Part shown: positions 1 to 5,858 of the stretch, piece by piece
Numbering within the stretch: position 1 is the first letter of the stretch
Layout of the letters: each line of letters starts with the position of its first letter
Source: DATJLY01 sp035604195
Lineage (GTDB): Bacteria; Pseudomonadota; Alphaproteobacteria; ATCC43930; CGMCC-115725
DNA: 11,099 nt
NCBI GenBank assembly: GCA_035604195.1
Contig: DATNIY010000083.1
Span: 1-11,099, forward strand
Direction of reading: 5' to 3'
Notes under the pieces: model-generated
Databases searched by the model: none
Told to the model about the DNA's origin: nothing
What the model saw: the letters and a program-made list of their open reading frames with translations, nothing else
Made by a program: the position numbers and the translations under genes

Positions 1-1138
1 GGCCATAGCGGCGGGCGTTGCCGATGAGATTGTCGAGGCAGCGCCGCATCGCATCGGGCCTCAGTATCAGAACGCAATCCTCGGGCAGGGCCGCGTAAAT
101 GTTGGCGCCGTCGCGGCGCGCCGCCGCGACCAGCTCCTCGATGAGGAGCGCCAAATCGGTCTCGCGCGGCTCCTCCGTGCCTTCGCCGCGGGCGAAGTCG
201 AGATAGCCCTGCACCATCCGCTGCATGACCGCGATATCGGCCTTGAGCTCGGCGGCGCTTGCATCCTCGTCCATGAGTTCGACGGCGAGCCGCATGCGGG
301 TCAAGGGCGTGCGCAGATCGTGCGAGACGCCCGCCAGCATCTCGGTGCGTTGGGTGATCTGGCGCTGGATGCGCTCGCGCATCCGCAGGAAGGCCGCGCC
401 GACCTGGCGCACTTCGCTGGCGCCGGCGAGCTTGAAATTGGCGACGTCGCGGCCCTTGCCGAAGGCTTCGGCGGCGGCGGCGAGCCGGCGCAGGGACTTC
501 ACCTGATTGCGCATGAACAGCGAGGCGACGGCCAAGAGCACCAAGGACGAGCCCGCCATCCACAGCACGAAAATGTAGGTCGTCGATGTGAACAGCCGCT
601 CGCGCGGGGCCGCCACTTGCAGGACGCCGCCGGGTACTTCGATCGAGATGACGAAGTCGCGCGGGTCGAAATCGGCGTCGATCAGGAATGGCCGATTCAC
701 CCGCTCGGCCAAAGCGACGGCAAGCTCGTCCTCGACCGGACCGTTGTCCGAATGCCGCATGCCCTTCGGCAGCTTCTCGCCGGGTTGGAAGCCATAGTAC
801 AGCTCCGTCGTTCTGGTGGCGCGGTTGAAGAGCTGCTGGCGCTCCTCCTCGCTCTCCGCATAGGGAAGCGACTCGACGATCATGGCGATGTCGCCCGCAA
901 CCCCGGCCGATAGCCGGCGCGCCACCGTCTCCCAGTGGCGGTGATAGAAAATCCAGGTGGCGATGAGCTGGGCGAGCACCAAGGGCAGGATGAGGATGAG
1001 CAGCGAGCGGCCATAGAGCGAGCGCGGCAGAATCCGCTTGAACCAGCGCCGGTGGCTGTCGGCCGTCGCGTCGCCCCGCTCCGCCGGTGCGAAGAGCGCC
1101 GATTTTATGCCGGCGCGCTCAATCGGGCTTGAGGACAT
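1..1138 (-). CDS. envZ: EnvZ-type sensor histidine kinase, C-terminus cut by window edge
   Basis: This is an inner-membrane sensor kinase that would phosphorylate the response regulator encoded just upstream. The 379 residues visible read in order as a cytoplasmic N-terminal stretch (1-43), a transmembrane helix (about 44-65), a periplasmic domain of about 120 residues, a second transmembrane helix (about 187-208), a HAMP linker (about 210-262) and the dimerisation/phosphoacceptor helix. The H-box is AGVSHDLRTPLTRMRLAVEL with phosphoacceptor His273. The N-box begins at DNLIGNARRYG (Asn370, Asn374), and the G-boxes lie beyond position 1. The ATG at 1138 lies inside the regulator gene, giving a 20-bp overlap in another frame, which suggests translational coupling. 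The topology and the size of the periplasmic domain match EnvZ. The actual signal sensed is not readable from sequence, so the symbol rests on family resemblance and pairing. Confidence 0.9.
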   Translation of the reverse strand, partial: MSSSPIERAGIKSALFAPAERGDATADSHRRWFKRILPRSLYGRSLLILILPLVLAQLIATWIFYHRHWETVARRLSAGVAGDIAMIVESLPYAESEEERQQLFNRATRTTELYYGFQPGEKLPKGMRHSDNGPVEDELAVALAERVNRPFLIDADFDPRDFVISIEVPGGVLQVAAPRERLFTSTTYIFVLWMAGSSLVLLAVASLFMRNQVKSLRRLAAAAEAFGKGRDVANFKLAGASEVRQVGAAFLRMRERIQRQITQRTEMLAGVSHDLRTPLTRMRLAVELMDEDASAAELKADIAVMQRMVQGYLDFARGEGTEEPRETDLALLIEELVAAARRDGANIYAALPEDCVLILRPDAMRRCLDNLIGNARRYG

Positions 1139-1817
1139 AGCCCGTTCCTCGCACCGTTTGGAGGTAGCGCGGGAATTTCGGATCGCGCTCGATCTTGCGG
1201 CGCAGCCGGGTCATCTGCACATCGACGGTGCGCAAATTCCCGCTGAACTGCGCTTCCTGCGACAGGCTTTCGCGCGAGACCGGCTCGCCCGCCTTGCGCG
1301 CCAAGGCGATGAGAAGCGCGGCTTCGGCGGCGGTCAGCCGCACCGGCTCGGCGCCGCGATAAAGCTCGCCGCGCCGCAGATCGAGGCGGCAGGCGCCGAG
1401 GCGAATCTCCGCCCCCGCGTCGGTCTCGCGCACGCGCTGCAAGATGTTGCGGATGCGCAGCAAGAGCTCGCGCGGCTCGAAGGGCTTGACCAGATAATCG
1501 TCGGCGCCGCATTCGAGCCCGGCGATGCGATTGTCCGGCTCCGCCATGGCAGTGAGCATGAGAATGGGGATGCGGCTCGAGGCCCTGAGGCTGCGGGTGA
1601 GAGCGAAGCCGTCCTCGCCCGGCATCATCACATCGAGGACCAGGAGATCGAAGTCCAGCCCGGCAAGCCTGGCGCGCGCCTCGGCGGCGTTGGCCGCCAT
1701 GGTGACGCGAAAGCCCCGCTCCGAGAGATAGCGCCGCAACAGCTCGCACAGCCGCGCATCGTCGTCGACCACCAGGAGATGCGGCTCCGCCCCGCCGGTG
1801 GCGCCATTACCGTCCAT
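1119..1817 (-). CDS. ompR: OmpR-type two-component response regulator
   Basis: This is a cytoplasmic transcription factor of 232 residues, the usual length for OmpR/PhoB regulators. The N-terminal receiver domain (about 12-125) starts HLLVVDDD with acidic-pocket residues Asp18-Asp20. Phosphoacceptor Asp62 is in LVLDVMMPGEDG, the switch Thr is Thr89 (MLTA), and the conserved Lys is Lys111 (LVKPFEPREL). The C-terminal winged-helix domain (about 138-230) ends with the typical TVRGTGYVLKPD. The gene lies directly upstream of, and overlaps, the EnvZ-like kinase, so the two are almost certainly cognate. No Shine-Dalgarno sequence precedes the ATG at 1817. Instead a perfect TATAAT ends 6 nt before it, so the message may be leaderless. 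It lies 38 nt downstream of the marR stop and could also be read from marR. Regulation of outer-membrane or osmotic genes is known for OmpR in enterobacteria and is only inferred here. Confidence 0.93.
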   Translation of the reverse strand: MDGNGATGGAEPHLLVVDDDARLCELLRRYLSERGFRVTMAANAAEARARLAGLDFDLLVLDVMMPGEDGFALTRSLRASSRIPILMLTAMAEPDNRIAGLECGADDYLVKPFEPRELLLRIRNILQRVRETDAGAEIRLGACRLDLRRGELYRGAEPVRLTAAEAALLIALARKAGEPVSRESLSQEAQFSGNLRTVDVQMTRLRRKIERDPKFPRYLQTVRGTGYVLKPD

Positions 1818-1823
1818 CGCGCC

Positions 1824-1829
1824 ATTATA
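1824..1829 (-). promoter_or_regulatory. TATAAT -10 element immediately before the response regulator
   Basis: A perfect TATAAT lies on the minus strand in the 38-nt gap between marR and the response-regulator gene. Six nucleotides separate it from the ATG at 1817, so the expected transcription start falls on or beside the start codon. The -35 position (about 1847-1852, GTGTTC) matches the consensus poorly. The element stands out because the surrounding DNA is very G+C-rich. It could be chance, but the absence of a ribosome binding site for this ATG fits a leaderless transcript. Confidence 0.5.
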
Positions 1830-1855
1830 CAGAGGCCGGGCGCGCCGAACACGCG

Positions 1856-2350
1856 TCAGCGCGGCGGGGTTCGCTCGAAGCGCCGGCGGTCGGCATCGCT
1901 CGAGATGATGCCGAGCATGACCTTGCGGAAGCCCTCGACCGCCTGGGCGCCGGCGGCGCGATAGGCGCGCGCGATGCGCTGGCGCTGATTTTCGGAGAGC
2001 TGCCGCTCGAGTTCGACGCCCTTCGGCGTGAGCTCCAGCAGGCGCTGCCGCCGGTCGCGGCTGCCCGGCCGCTGTACGATGAAGCCCTGGCGCACCAACT
2101 GGCCCAAGACCCGGCTTAGGCTCTGCTTGGTGATGCGGAGGATGCCCAGAAGCTCGCTGACGGTCATCTCGGGATGCCGGCCGACGAAATAGATCACCCG
2201 GTGATGGGCCCGGCCGAAACCGTAGCGCGCCAGCATGGCGTCGGGCTCGGCGGTAAAATCGCGATAGGCGTAAAAAAGCAGCTCGATGCCCTGGCGCAGC
2301 TCCGCCTCGCGCAGGAAGAGCAAATTGCCCGCCGATTTTACGTCAGACAT
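1856..2350 (-). CDS. MarR-family winged-helix transcriptional regulator
   Basis: This is a 164-residue dimeric DNA-binding protein of normal MarR length. The N-terminal helix (about 14-33) would contribute to the dimer interface. The winged-helix core spans about 48-110: TVSELLGILRITKQSLSRVL (63-82) contains the helix-turn-helix with its recognition helix around 74-85. The wing carries the family's charged motif GSRDRRQRLLELT (96-108). The C-terminal helices (about 112-150) complete the dimerisation domain. The gene is divergent from ilvE, and the two starts are 83 bp apart, so a regulator acting on the shared region is plausible. The response regulator follows 38 nt downstream on the same strand. 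No Shine-Dalgarno sequence is visible before the ATG at 2350. A weak -10-like CAAAAT (minus strand, 2364-2359) suggests a very short or absent leader. The ligand is not predictable from sequence. Confidence 0.92.
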   Translation of the reverse strand: MSDVKSAGNLLFLREAELRQGIELLFYAYRDFTAEPDAMLARYGFGRAHHRVIYFVGRHPEMTVSELLGILRITKQSLSRVLGQLVRQGFIVQRPGSRDRRQRLLELTPKGVELERQLSENQRQRIARAYRAAGAQAVEGFRKVMLGIISSDADRRRFERTPPR

Positions 2351-2351
2351 G

Positions 2352-2380
2352 TTGACATATTTTGGCTGATCCGGTTTGAT
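2352..2380 (+). promoter_or_regulatory. sigma70-type promoter of ilvE, overlapping a weaker divergent marR promoter
   Basis: The -35 hexamer is a perfect TTGACA (2352-2357). It is followed after exactly 17 bp by TTTGAT (2375-2380), which matches 4 of 6 -10 consensus bases. The expected start near 2387 gives an ilvE leader of about 46 nt. On the minus strand TCGAAC (2387-2382) and CAAAAT (2364-2359), also 17 bp apart, could serve marR. The two promoters would interleave. The short inverted repeat ATGT-TG-ACAT (2349-2358) overlaps the ilvE -35 box and the marR start codon, so it is a possible but weak autoregulatory operator. Confidence 0.6.
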
Positions 2381-2433
2381 CGTTCGAGCCGGCGGAGGAT
2401 AATCCGGCGTAAAGGACGATGGGGAACGCTGAC

Positions 2434-3318
2434 ATGGCCATGCTGCCCTTCGACGACCGCGACGGCTCCATTTGGTTCGACGGCACGCTCACGCCGTGGC
2501 GCGACGCCAAGGTCCATGTGCTGACTCATGCGCTGCATTATGCAAGTTGCGTCTTCGAAGGGGAAAGAGTCTATGGCGGACGGATTTTCAAGCTGAAAGA
2601 GCACAGCCAGCGGCTCATCGATTCCGGCCGCATCCTCGGCTTCGACATCCCCTGGAGCCGCGATGAGATCATGGCGGCCTCCAATGCGGAGGTGAAGGCG
2701 ATGGGCATCTCCGACGGTTACGTCCGGCCGCTCGCTTGGCGCGGCGCCGAGCAGATGGGCGTGGCGGCGCAATTGACCAAGATTCACTTGGCGGTCGCCG
2801 CCTGGGAGTGGCCGGCTTATTTCGCGCCGGAGGCAAAGCTCAAAGGCATCCGCATGTGCTGGTCGAAATGGGCGCGGCCCGCGCCCAACACCGCGCCGAC
2901 TCAGGCCAAGGCCGCCGGCCTCTACATGATCTGCACGCTGTCGAAGCATGACGCCGAGGCCAAAGGCTGCGACGACGCGCTGATGCTGGACTGGCGCGGC
3001 CAGATCGCCGAGGCGACCGGCGCCAACATCTTTTTGGTGATCGACGGCGAGCTGCATACGCCGATGCCGGATTGTTTCCTCGACGGCATCACCCGGCGCA
3101 CGGTCATCGCCTTGGCGCGCGCGCGCCAGCTCAAGGTGGTGGAACGGGCGATCTGGCCCGATGAGCTTGCCAAGGCGCAAGAGGTCTTCCTCACCGGCAC
3201 CGCTGCCGAAGTGACGCCGGTCCGCGAGATCGAGCGCTATCGCTTCACGCCCGGCGCGGTGTGCAAGATGTTGATCGAGGATTTCGACCGCCTCACGCAC
3301 GCCGCCGCGGCGGCCTGA
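2434..3318 (+). CDS. ilvE: branched-chain amino acid aminotransferase (PLP fold type IV)
   Basis: This cytoplasmic enzyme transfers the amino group between glutamate and the 2-oxo acids of leucine, isoleucine and valine. It carries out the last step of their synthesis and the first of their breakdown. From the start chosen here it has 294 residues. The small domain includes LHYASCVFEGERVY (34-47). The PLP-binding lysine is Lys159 in PTQAKAAGLY, and the cofactor-binding loop is EATGANIFLV with Glu193. The threonine pair of TGTAAEVTPV (254-263) is the phosphate-binding signature. An in-frame ATG at 2419 is possible, but its AGGA is only 2 nt away. The ATG at 2434 has GGGGA 8 nt upstream and gives the family-like start MAMLPFDDRDG. 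The gene stands alone on the plus strand, divergent from marR and convergent with moaE. A D-amino acid aminotransferase or a lyase of the same fold is less likely given the size and motifs. Confidence 0.93.
   Translation: MAMLPFDDRDGSIWFDGTLTPWRDAKVHVLTHALHYASCVFEGERVYGGRIFKLKEHSQRLIDSGRILGFDIPWSRDEIMAASNAEVKAMGISDGYVRPLAWRGAEQMGVAAQLTKIHLAVAAWEWPAYFAPEAKLKGIRMCWSKWARPAPNTAPTQAKAAGLYMICTLSKHDAEAKGCDDALMLDWRGQIAEATGANIFLVIDGELHTPMPDCFLDGITRRTVIALARARQLKVVERAIWPDELAKAQEVFLTGTAAEVTPVREIERYRFTPGAVCKMLIEDFDRLTHAAAAA
3301..3314. repeat. 14-bp perfect palindrome at the ilvE/moaE convergent junction
   Basis: GCCGCCGCGGCGGC is fully self-complementary. It lies in the last codons of ilvE, where it encodes an alanine run, and is 10 bp from the end of moaE. 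As RNA from either strand it could form a short G+C hairpin in the zone where two converging transcripts meet. No T-tract follows on either side, so it is not a standard intrinsic terminator. It may simply reflect alanine codons in G+C-rich DNA. Confidence 0.4.
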
Positions 3319-3324
3319 GCCGCG

Positions 3325-3777
3325 CTATTCCGCCACCCAGCGCTTGGCGGATTCCGCGTCGCCGTCGCGCGCCTCGACCCAGCGCCCGCCCGCGGACGTT
3401 TCCTCGAGCTTCCAGAACGGCGCCTTGGTCTTGAGCCAATCGACCAGGAACTGGCAGCTCGCGAAGGCGGCCTCGCGATGGGCGGACGCCGTCACCACCA
3501 GCACGATGCGGTCGCCCGGCGCGAGCTTGCCGTAGCGGTGGATGATGAGGCATTCCTCGAGCGGCCAGCGCTGCCGCGCTTCGGCTTCGATGGCGCCGAG
3601 TTCACGCTCGGTCATGCCGGGATAATGCTCGAGCGTCATGGCGGTGATGGCCTCGCCGCCGGCGCGTTCGCGCACCAGCCCGACGAAGGAAACAAGCCCG
3701 CCGATGCGCGTATTGCCGCGACCGATCGCGACGAGCTCGGCGCCGACGTCGAAATCCTCGTGCTGCACGCGAATCAT
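3325..3777 (-). CDS. moaE: molybdopterin synthase large (catalytic) subunit MoaE
   Basis: MoaE is the catalytic subunit of molybdopterin synthase, a MoaD2-MoaE2 heterotetramer. It converts cyclic pyranopterin monophosphate into molybdopterin using sulfur carried on the MoaD C-terminus. The protein has 150 residues, the normal length. Recognisable segments are GGLVSFVGLVRE (26-37), LEHYPGMTERELGAIEAEA (49-67), IIHRYGKLAPGDRIVLVV (78-95) and LKTKAPFWKLE (115-125). The last holds the two conserved active-site lysines, Lys116 and Lys123, with the same 7-residue spacing as E. coli Lys119 and Lys126. The ATG at 3777 has GGAGG 8 nt upstream. A longer frame opening at 3852 is rejected because it would overlap almost all of the last third of moaD. 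The gene is last in the operon, 4 nt after moaD, and faces ilvE with 6 nt between the stop codons. Confidence 0.96.
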   Translation of the reverse strand: MIRVQHEDFDVGAELVAIGRGNTRIGGLVSFVGLVRERAGGEAITAMTLEHYPGMTERELGAIEAEARQRWPLEECLIIHRYGKLAPGDRIVLVVTASAHREAAFASCQFLVDWLKTKAPFWKLEETSAGGRWVEARDGDAESAKRWVAE

Positions 3778-3781
3778 CTTC

Positions 3782-4033
3782 TCAGCCTCCGGTGACCGGC
3801 GGGAACAGCGCCACCTCATCGCCGGGCCGCACGGGGTGGTCCCAGCCGACATATTCCCGATTCACCGCGACGCGCACGAGCTTGGCGTTCTTGAGCGCGT
3901 CGGCGAAGCCCGGCCCGCGCGCCTTGAGCCAGTCGATGAGCGCCGCCACCGTCGCGATCTCCGCCGGCGGCTCGATGGTCTCTTCGGCCTTGCCGATCTT
4001 GGTCCTGAGCCAGGCGAAATACAGGAGCTTCAT
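3782..4033 (-). CDS. moaD: molybdopterin synthase sulfur carrier subunit MoaD
   Basis: MoaD is the small ubiquitin-fold subunit of molybdopterin synthase. It has 83 residues, begins MKLLYFAWLRTKIG and ends VALFPPVTGG. The C-terminal Gly-Gly is the defining feature: it is adenylylated and thiocarboxylated, then inserted into the MoaE active site as sulfur donor. The adenylylating enzyme (MoeB type) is not in this window. A strong ribosome binding site, GGAGGAGAG, precedes the ATG at 4033. Part of it lies in the 3' arm of a 6-bp inverted repeat (4035-4055) that could hide it. The gene sits 55 nt downstream of moeA and 4 nt upstream of moaE, whose product is its partner. Confidence 0.96.
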   Translation of the reverse strand: MKLLYFAWLRTKIGKAEETIEPPAEIATVAALIDWLKARGPGFADALKNAKLVRVAVNREYVGWDHPVRPGDEVALFPPVTGG

Positions 4034-4034
4034 C

Positions 4035-4055
4035 GCTCTCCTCCAGGCTGAGAGC
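4035..4055 (-). promoter_or_regulatory. inverted repeat enclosing the moaD ribosome binding site
   Basis: On the minus strand GCTCTC (4055-4050), a 9-nt loop AGCCTGGAG, and GAGAGC (4040-4035) form a perfect 6-bp stem that ends one base before the moaD ATG. The moaD Shine-Dalgarno sequence GGAGGAGAG is split between the loop and the 3' arm, so pairing would compete with ribosome binding. This fits local control of MoaD output within a polycistronic message. The arm match could partly be a by-product of any GAGAG-rich ribosome binding site. Confidence 0.45.
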
Positions 4056-4070
4056 TAGCCCTTCCCGGCA

Positions 4071-4084
4071 GCGGTTTCAACCGC
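4071..4084 (-). other. small hairpin just after the moeA stop
   Basis: On the minus strand GCGGTT-GA-AACCGC begins 4 nt after the moeA stop codon and would fold as a 5-bp stem with a TGAA loop. It has no following T-tract, so a termination role is not supported. It could be an RNA-stability or processing element between moeA and moaD, or chance. Confidence 0.35.
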
Positions 4085-4088
4085 GCGG

Positions 4089-5345
4089 CTATACCATGAA
4101 TTCGCTGAAGGGCAGGAAATCGACGGTCTCGCCCGGGGCGATCCGGCTGACCTCTTCGCCCAATACAACGAGCCCGTCCGCCTCGACCATCGAAGTGAGA
4201 ATGCCGGCGCCGTCGCGCGGGAATTTCTCCGCGATCCAGCCGCCATCCTCGCCGCGCCGGAGCCGAGCGCGCAGATATTCGCAGCGGCCGGCCTTCTTGG
4301 CATAGGCGAAGCCGGCGGCCACACGGTAGGGCCGCGGCGCGTGCTCCGCGGCGCCGGCGAGCCGCAGGATCAAGGGGCGCGCCAGCAGCAGAAATGTCAC
4401 CATGACCGCGACCGGATTGCCGGGGAGGCCGATGAAAGGCACGCCGCCCAACTGCCCCATCGCTACCGGGCGGCCGGGCTTGATGGCGAGCCGCCAGAAA
4501 TGCAATTTCCCCTGCGCCTCGACCGTCGCTTTGACGTGGTCCTCGTCGCCGGTGGACATGCCGCCCGAGGTGATGACCAAATCGTGCGAGCGTGCCGCAG
4601 CGGCGAGCGCATCGCGCAGCGTCTCGGCGCGATCGGGCAGGATGCCGAGATCGCTGACGACGCAGCCCAGCCCGTGCAGCAACGCGGCAATTACGTAGCG
4701 GTTCGAATCGTAGATTGCGCCCGGCGGAAGTTCCTGGCCGGGCTCGCGCACTTCGTCGCCGGTCGAAGCCAGGGCCACGCGCACGCGCCGGTGGACGGGA
4801 AGCTCGGTCAGACCAAGCGAGGCCGCGAGGCCGATCTCTTGCGGCCGCAGCCTTGCGCCCGGGGCGAGCACGGTGCTGCCGGCTCGCACATCCTCGCCCG
4901 CCCGCCTTCGGTTGGCGCCACGCTTGATGCCCGGGGGCAGGCTGACGCGCCCCTCGCTCTCGCGGCAATCCTCTTGCATCAGCACAGTGTCCGGCCCTTC
5001 GGGCATGGGCGCGCCGGTGAAGATGCGGATCGCTTCGCCGCGCCGCGCCGGGCGGCCGAGCGGATGGCCGGCGGCGGCACGGCCGGCGATCGGCAGCAGC
5101 GTCGGGCCATTTCCCGCGAGGTCGTCGAAGAACACGGCATAGCCATCGACCGCGGCATTGTCGTGCGGCGGCACGTCGCGGGGTGCCACGATCGGCTCGG
5201 CGAGGATGCGCCCCAGCGCCTCGGTCAGCGGAACGGCCTCGCGCGGCGGGGCGGCGAGCGGCACGGCGCGCAGGCGCTCGAGCGCCTCCGCGCCCGACAT
5301 CAACGCGCCGCCGAAGGCGAAGCAATCATCGCTCAACTGCGCCAT
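4089..5345 (-). CDS. moeA: molybdopterin molybdenumtransferase MoeA
   Basis: MoeA inserts molybdate into adenylylated molybdopterin to give active molybdenum cofactor in the cytoplasm. The protein has 418 residues, typical for the family. Motifs in order are PPHDNAAVDGYA (59-70, containing the conserved Asp of the DN-x-(A/S)-x-DGYA signature), IFTGAPMPEGPDTV (108-121), VALASTGDEV (190-199), YDSNRY (212-217), VITSGGMSTGDEDHVK (257-272, the MPT-binding loop), IKPGRPVAMG (288-297) and GLPGNPVAVMVTF (306-318). The small C-terminal beta domain follows. The start MAQLSDDCFAFGG is the form I associate with alphaproteobacterial MoeA, with GAGG 6 nt upstream. It lies inside mobB, a 20-bp overlap that suggests coupled translation. 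A longer frame starting at 5453 only adds sequence antisense to no family feature and is rejected. Confidence 0.96.
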   Translation of the reverse strand: MAQLSDDCFAFGGALMSGAEALERLRAVPLAAPPREAVPLTEALGRILAEPIVAPRDVPPHDNAAVDGYAVFFDDLAGNGPTLLPIAGRAAAGHPLGRPARRGEAIRIFTGAPMPEGPDTVLMQEDCRESEGRVSLPPGIKRGANRRRAGEDVRAGSTVLAPGARLRPQEIGLAASLGLTELPVHRRVRVALASTGDEVREPGQELPPGAIYDSNRYVIAALLHGLGCVVSDLGILPDRAETLRDALAAAARSHDLVITSGGMSTGDEDHVKATVEAQGKLHFWRLAIKPGRPVAMGQLGGVPFIGLPGNPVAVMVTFLLLARPLILRLAGAAEHAPRPYRVAAGFAYAKKAGRCEYLRARLRRGEDGGWIAEKFPRDGAGILTSMVEADGLVVLGEEVSRIAPGETVDFLPFSEFMV

Positions 5346-5847
5346 CGGCGGCCTCGAGCCGGCTGTGGGCGATGATGAAGTCGGCGATGCCCGCGACATC
5401 CGCGAGCGCCAGGCGCGGCAGCGCGAGCCCGGGAATGGGCTCGTCCGAGGCAACCGCGACGAAGCTCGAATCGTCGCGGCAGATGAGCGGCTTGCCGAGT
5501 GCGACGCGGTGCACTTCGAGCTTGGGATGCGGCTCGCGCTTGAAGCCTTCGGCGAGGACGAGATCGACGGGCGTCATGTGGCGCAGCAGCTCGGCGAGGC
5601 TGGGCTCGACCGCGCCGCGGTGCTCATGCATCAGCGCCCAGCGCTCGGAGGAGGCGACCAGGACCTCCCTCGCTCCGGCCTGGCGGTGATTCCAGCTGTC
5701 CTTGCCAGGCTGGTCGACGTCGAAGCTGTGGTGCGCGTGCTTCACTGTCGAGACGGTGAGGCCGCGCGCGATCAGCGCCGGCAGCAGCTGCGTCATCAAG
5801 GTTGTCTTGCCGCTGCCGCTCCAGCCGGCGAGACCGAAGATGCGCAT
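5326..5847 (-). CDS. mobB: molybdopterin-guanine dinucleotide biosynthesis adaptor protein MobB
   Basis: MobB is a small GTP-binding protein that assists MobA in attaching GMP to the molybdenum cofactor, which gives the bis-MGD form used by DMSO-reductase-family enzymes. The 173 residues match the family length. Walker A is GWSGSGKTT (8-16). The signature KHAHHSFDVDQPGKDSWNHR (34-53) and the segment DLVLAEGFKREPHPKLEVHR follow. The ATG at 5847 opens 11 nt after the pgsA stop, with GAGAGG upstream. The gene overlaps moeA by 20 bp. The catalytic transferase gene mobA is not in the window and must be elsewhere if the cell makes the MGD cofactor. Confidence 0.95.
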   Translation of the reverse strand: MRIFGLAGWSGSGKTTLMTQLLPALIARGLTVSTVKHAHHSFDVDQPGKDSWNHRQAGAREVLVASSERWALMHEHRGAVEPSLAELLRHMTPVDLVLAEGFKREPHPKLEVHRVALGKPLICRDDSSFVAVASDEPIPGLALPRLALADVAGIADFIIAHSRLEAADGAVER

Positions 5848-5858
5848 GCCGCCGCCTC

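Noticed and set aside
1038..1964. Plus-strand open frame of 308 codons opposite the regulator and kinase
   Set aside because: It is a shadow of the OmpR-type regulator and has no recognisable features.
2338..3300. Minus-strand open frame of 320 codons opposite ilvE
   Set aside because: It is antisense to ilvE, which has clear aminotransferase motifs and a good promoter. The antisense protein shows no domain.
3778..3852. Upstream extension of moaE to 3852
   Set aside because: It would overlap the last part of moaD, and the extra residues do not resemble MoaE. The ATG at 3777 has GGAGG at ideal distance.
4034..4088. Molybdenum-cofactor riboswitch before moaD
   Set aside because: The 55-nt gap is too short for the known Moco riboswitch fold and lacks its multi-helix layout. 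Only two small hairpins are present.
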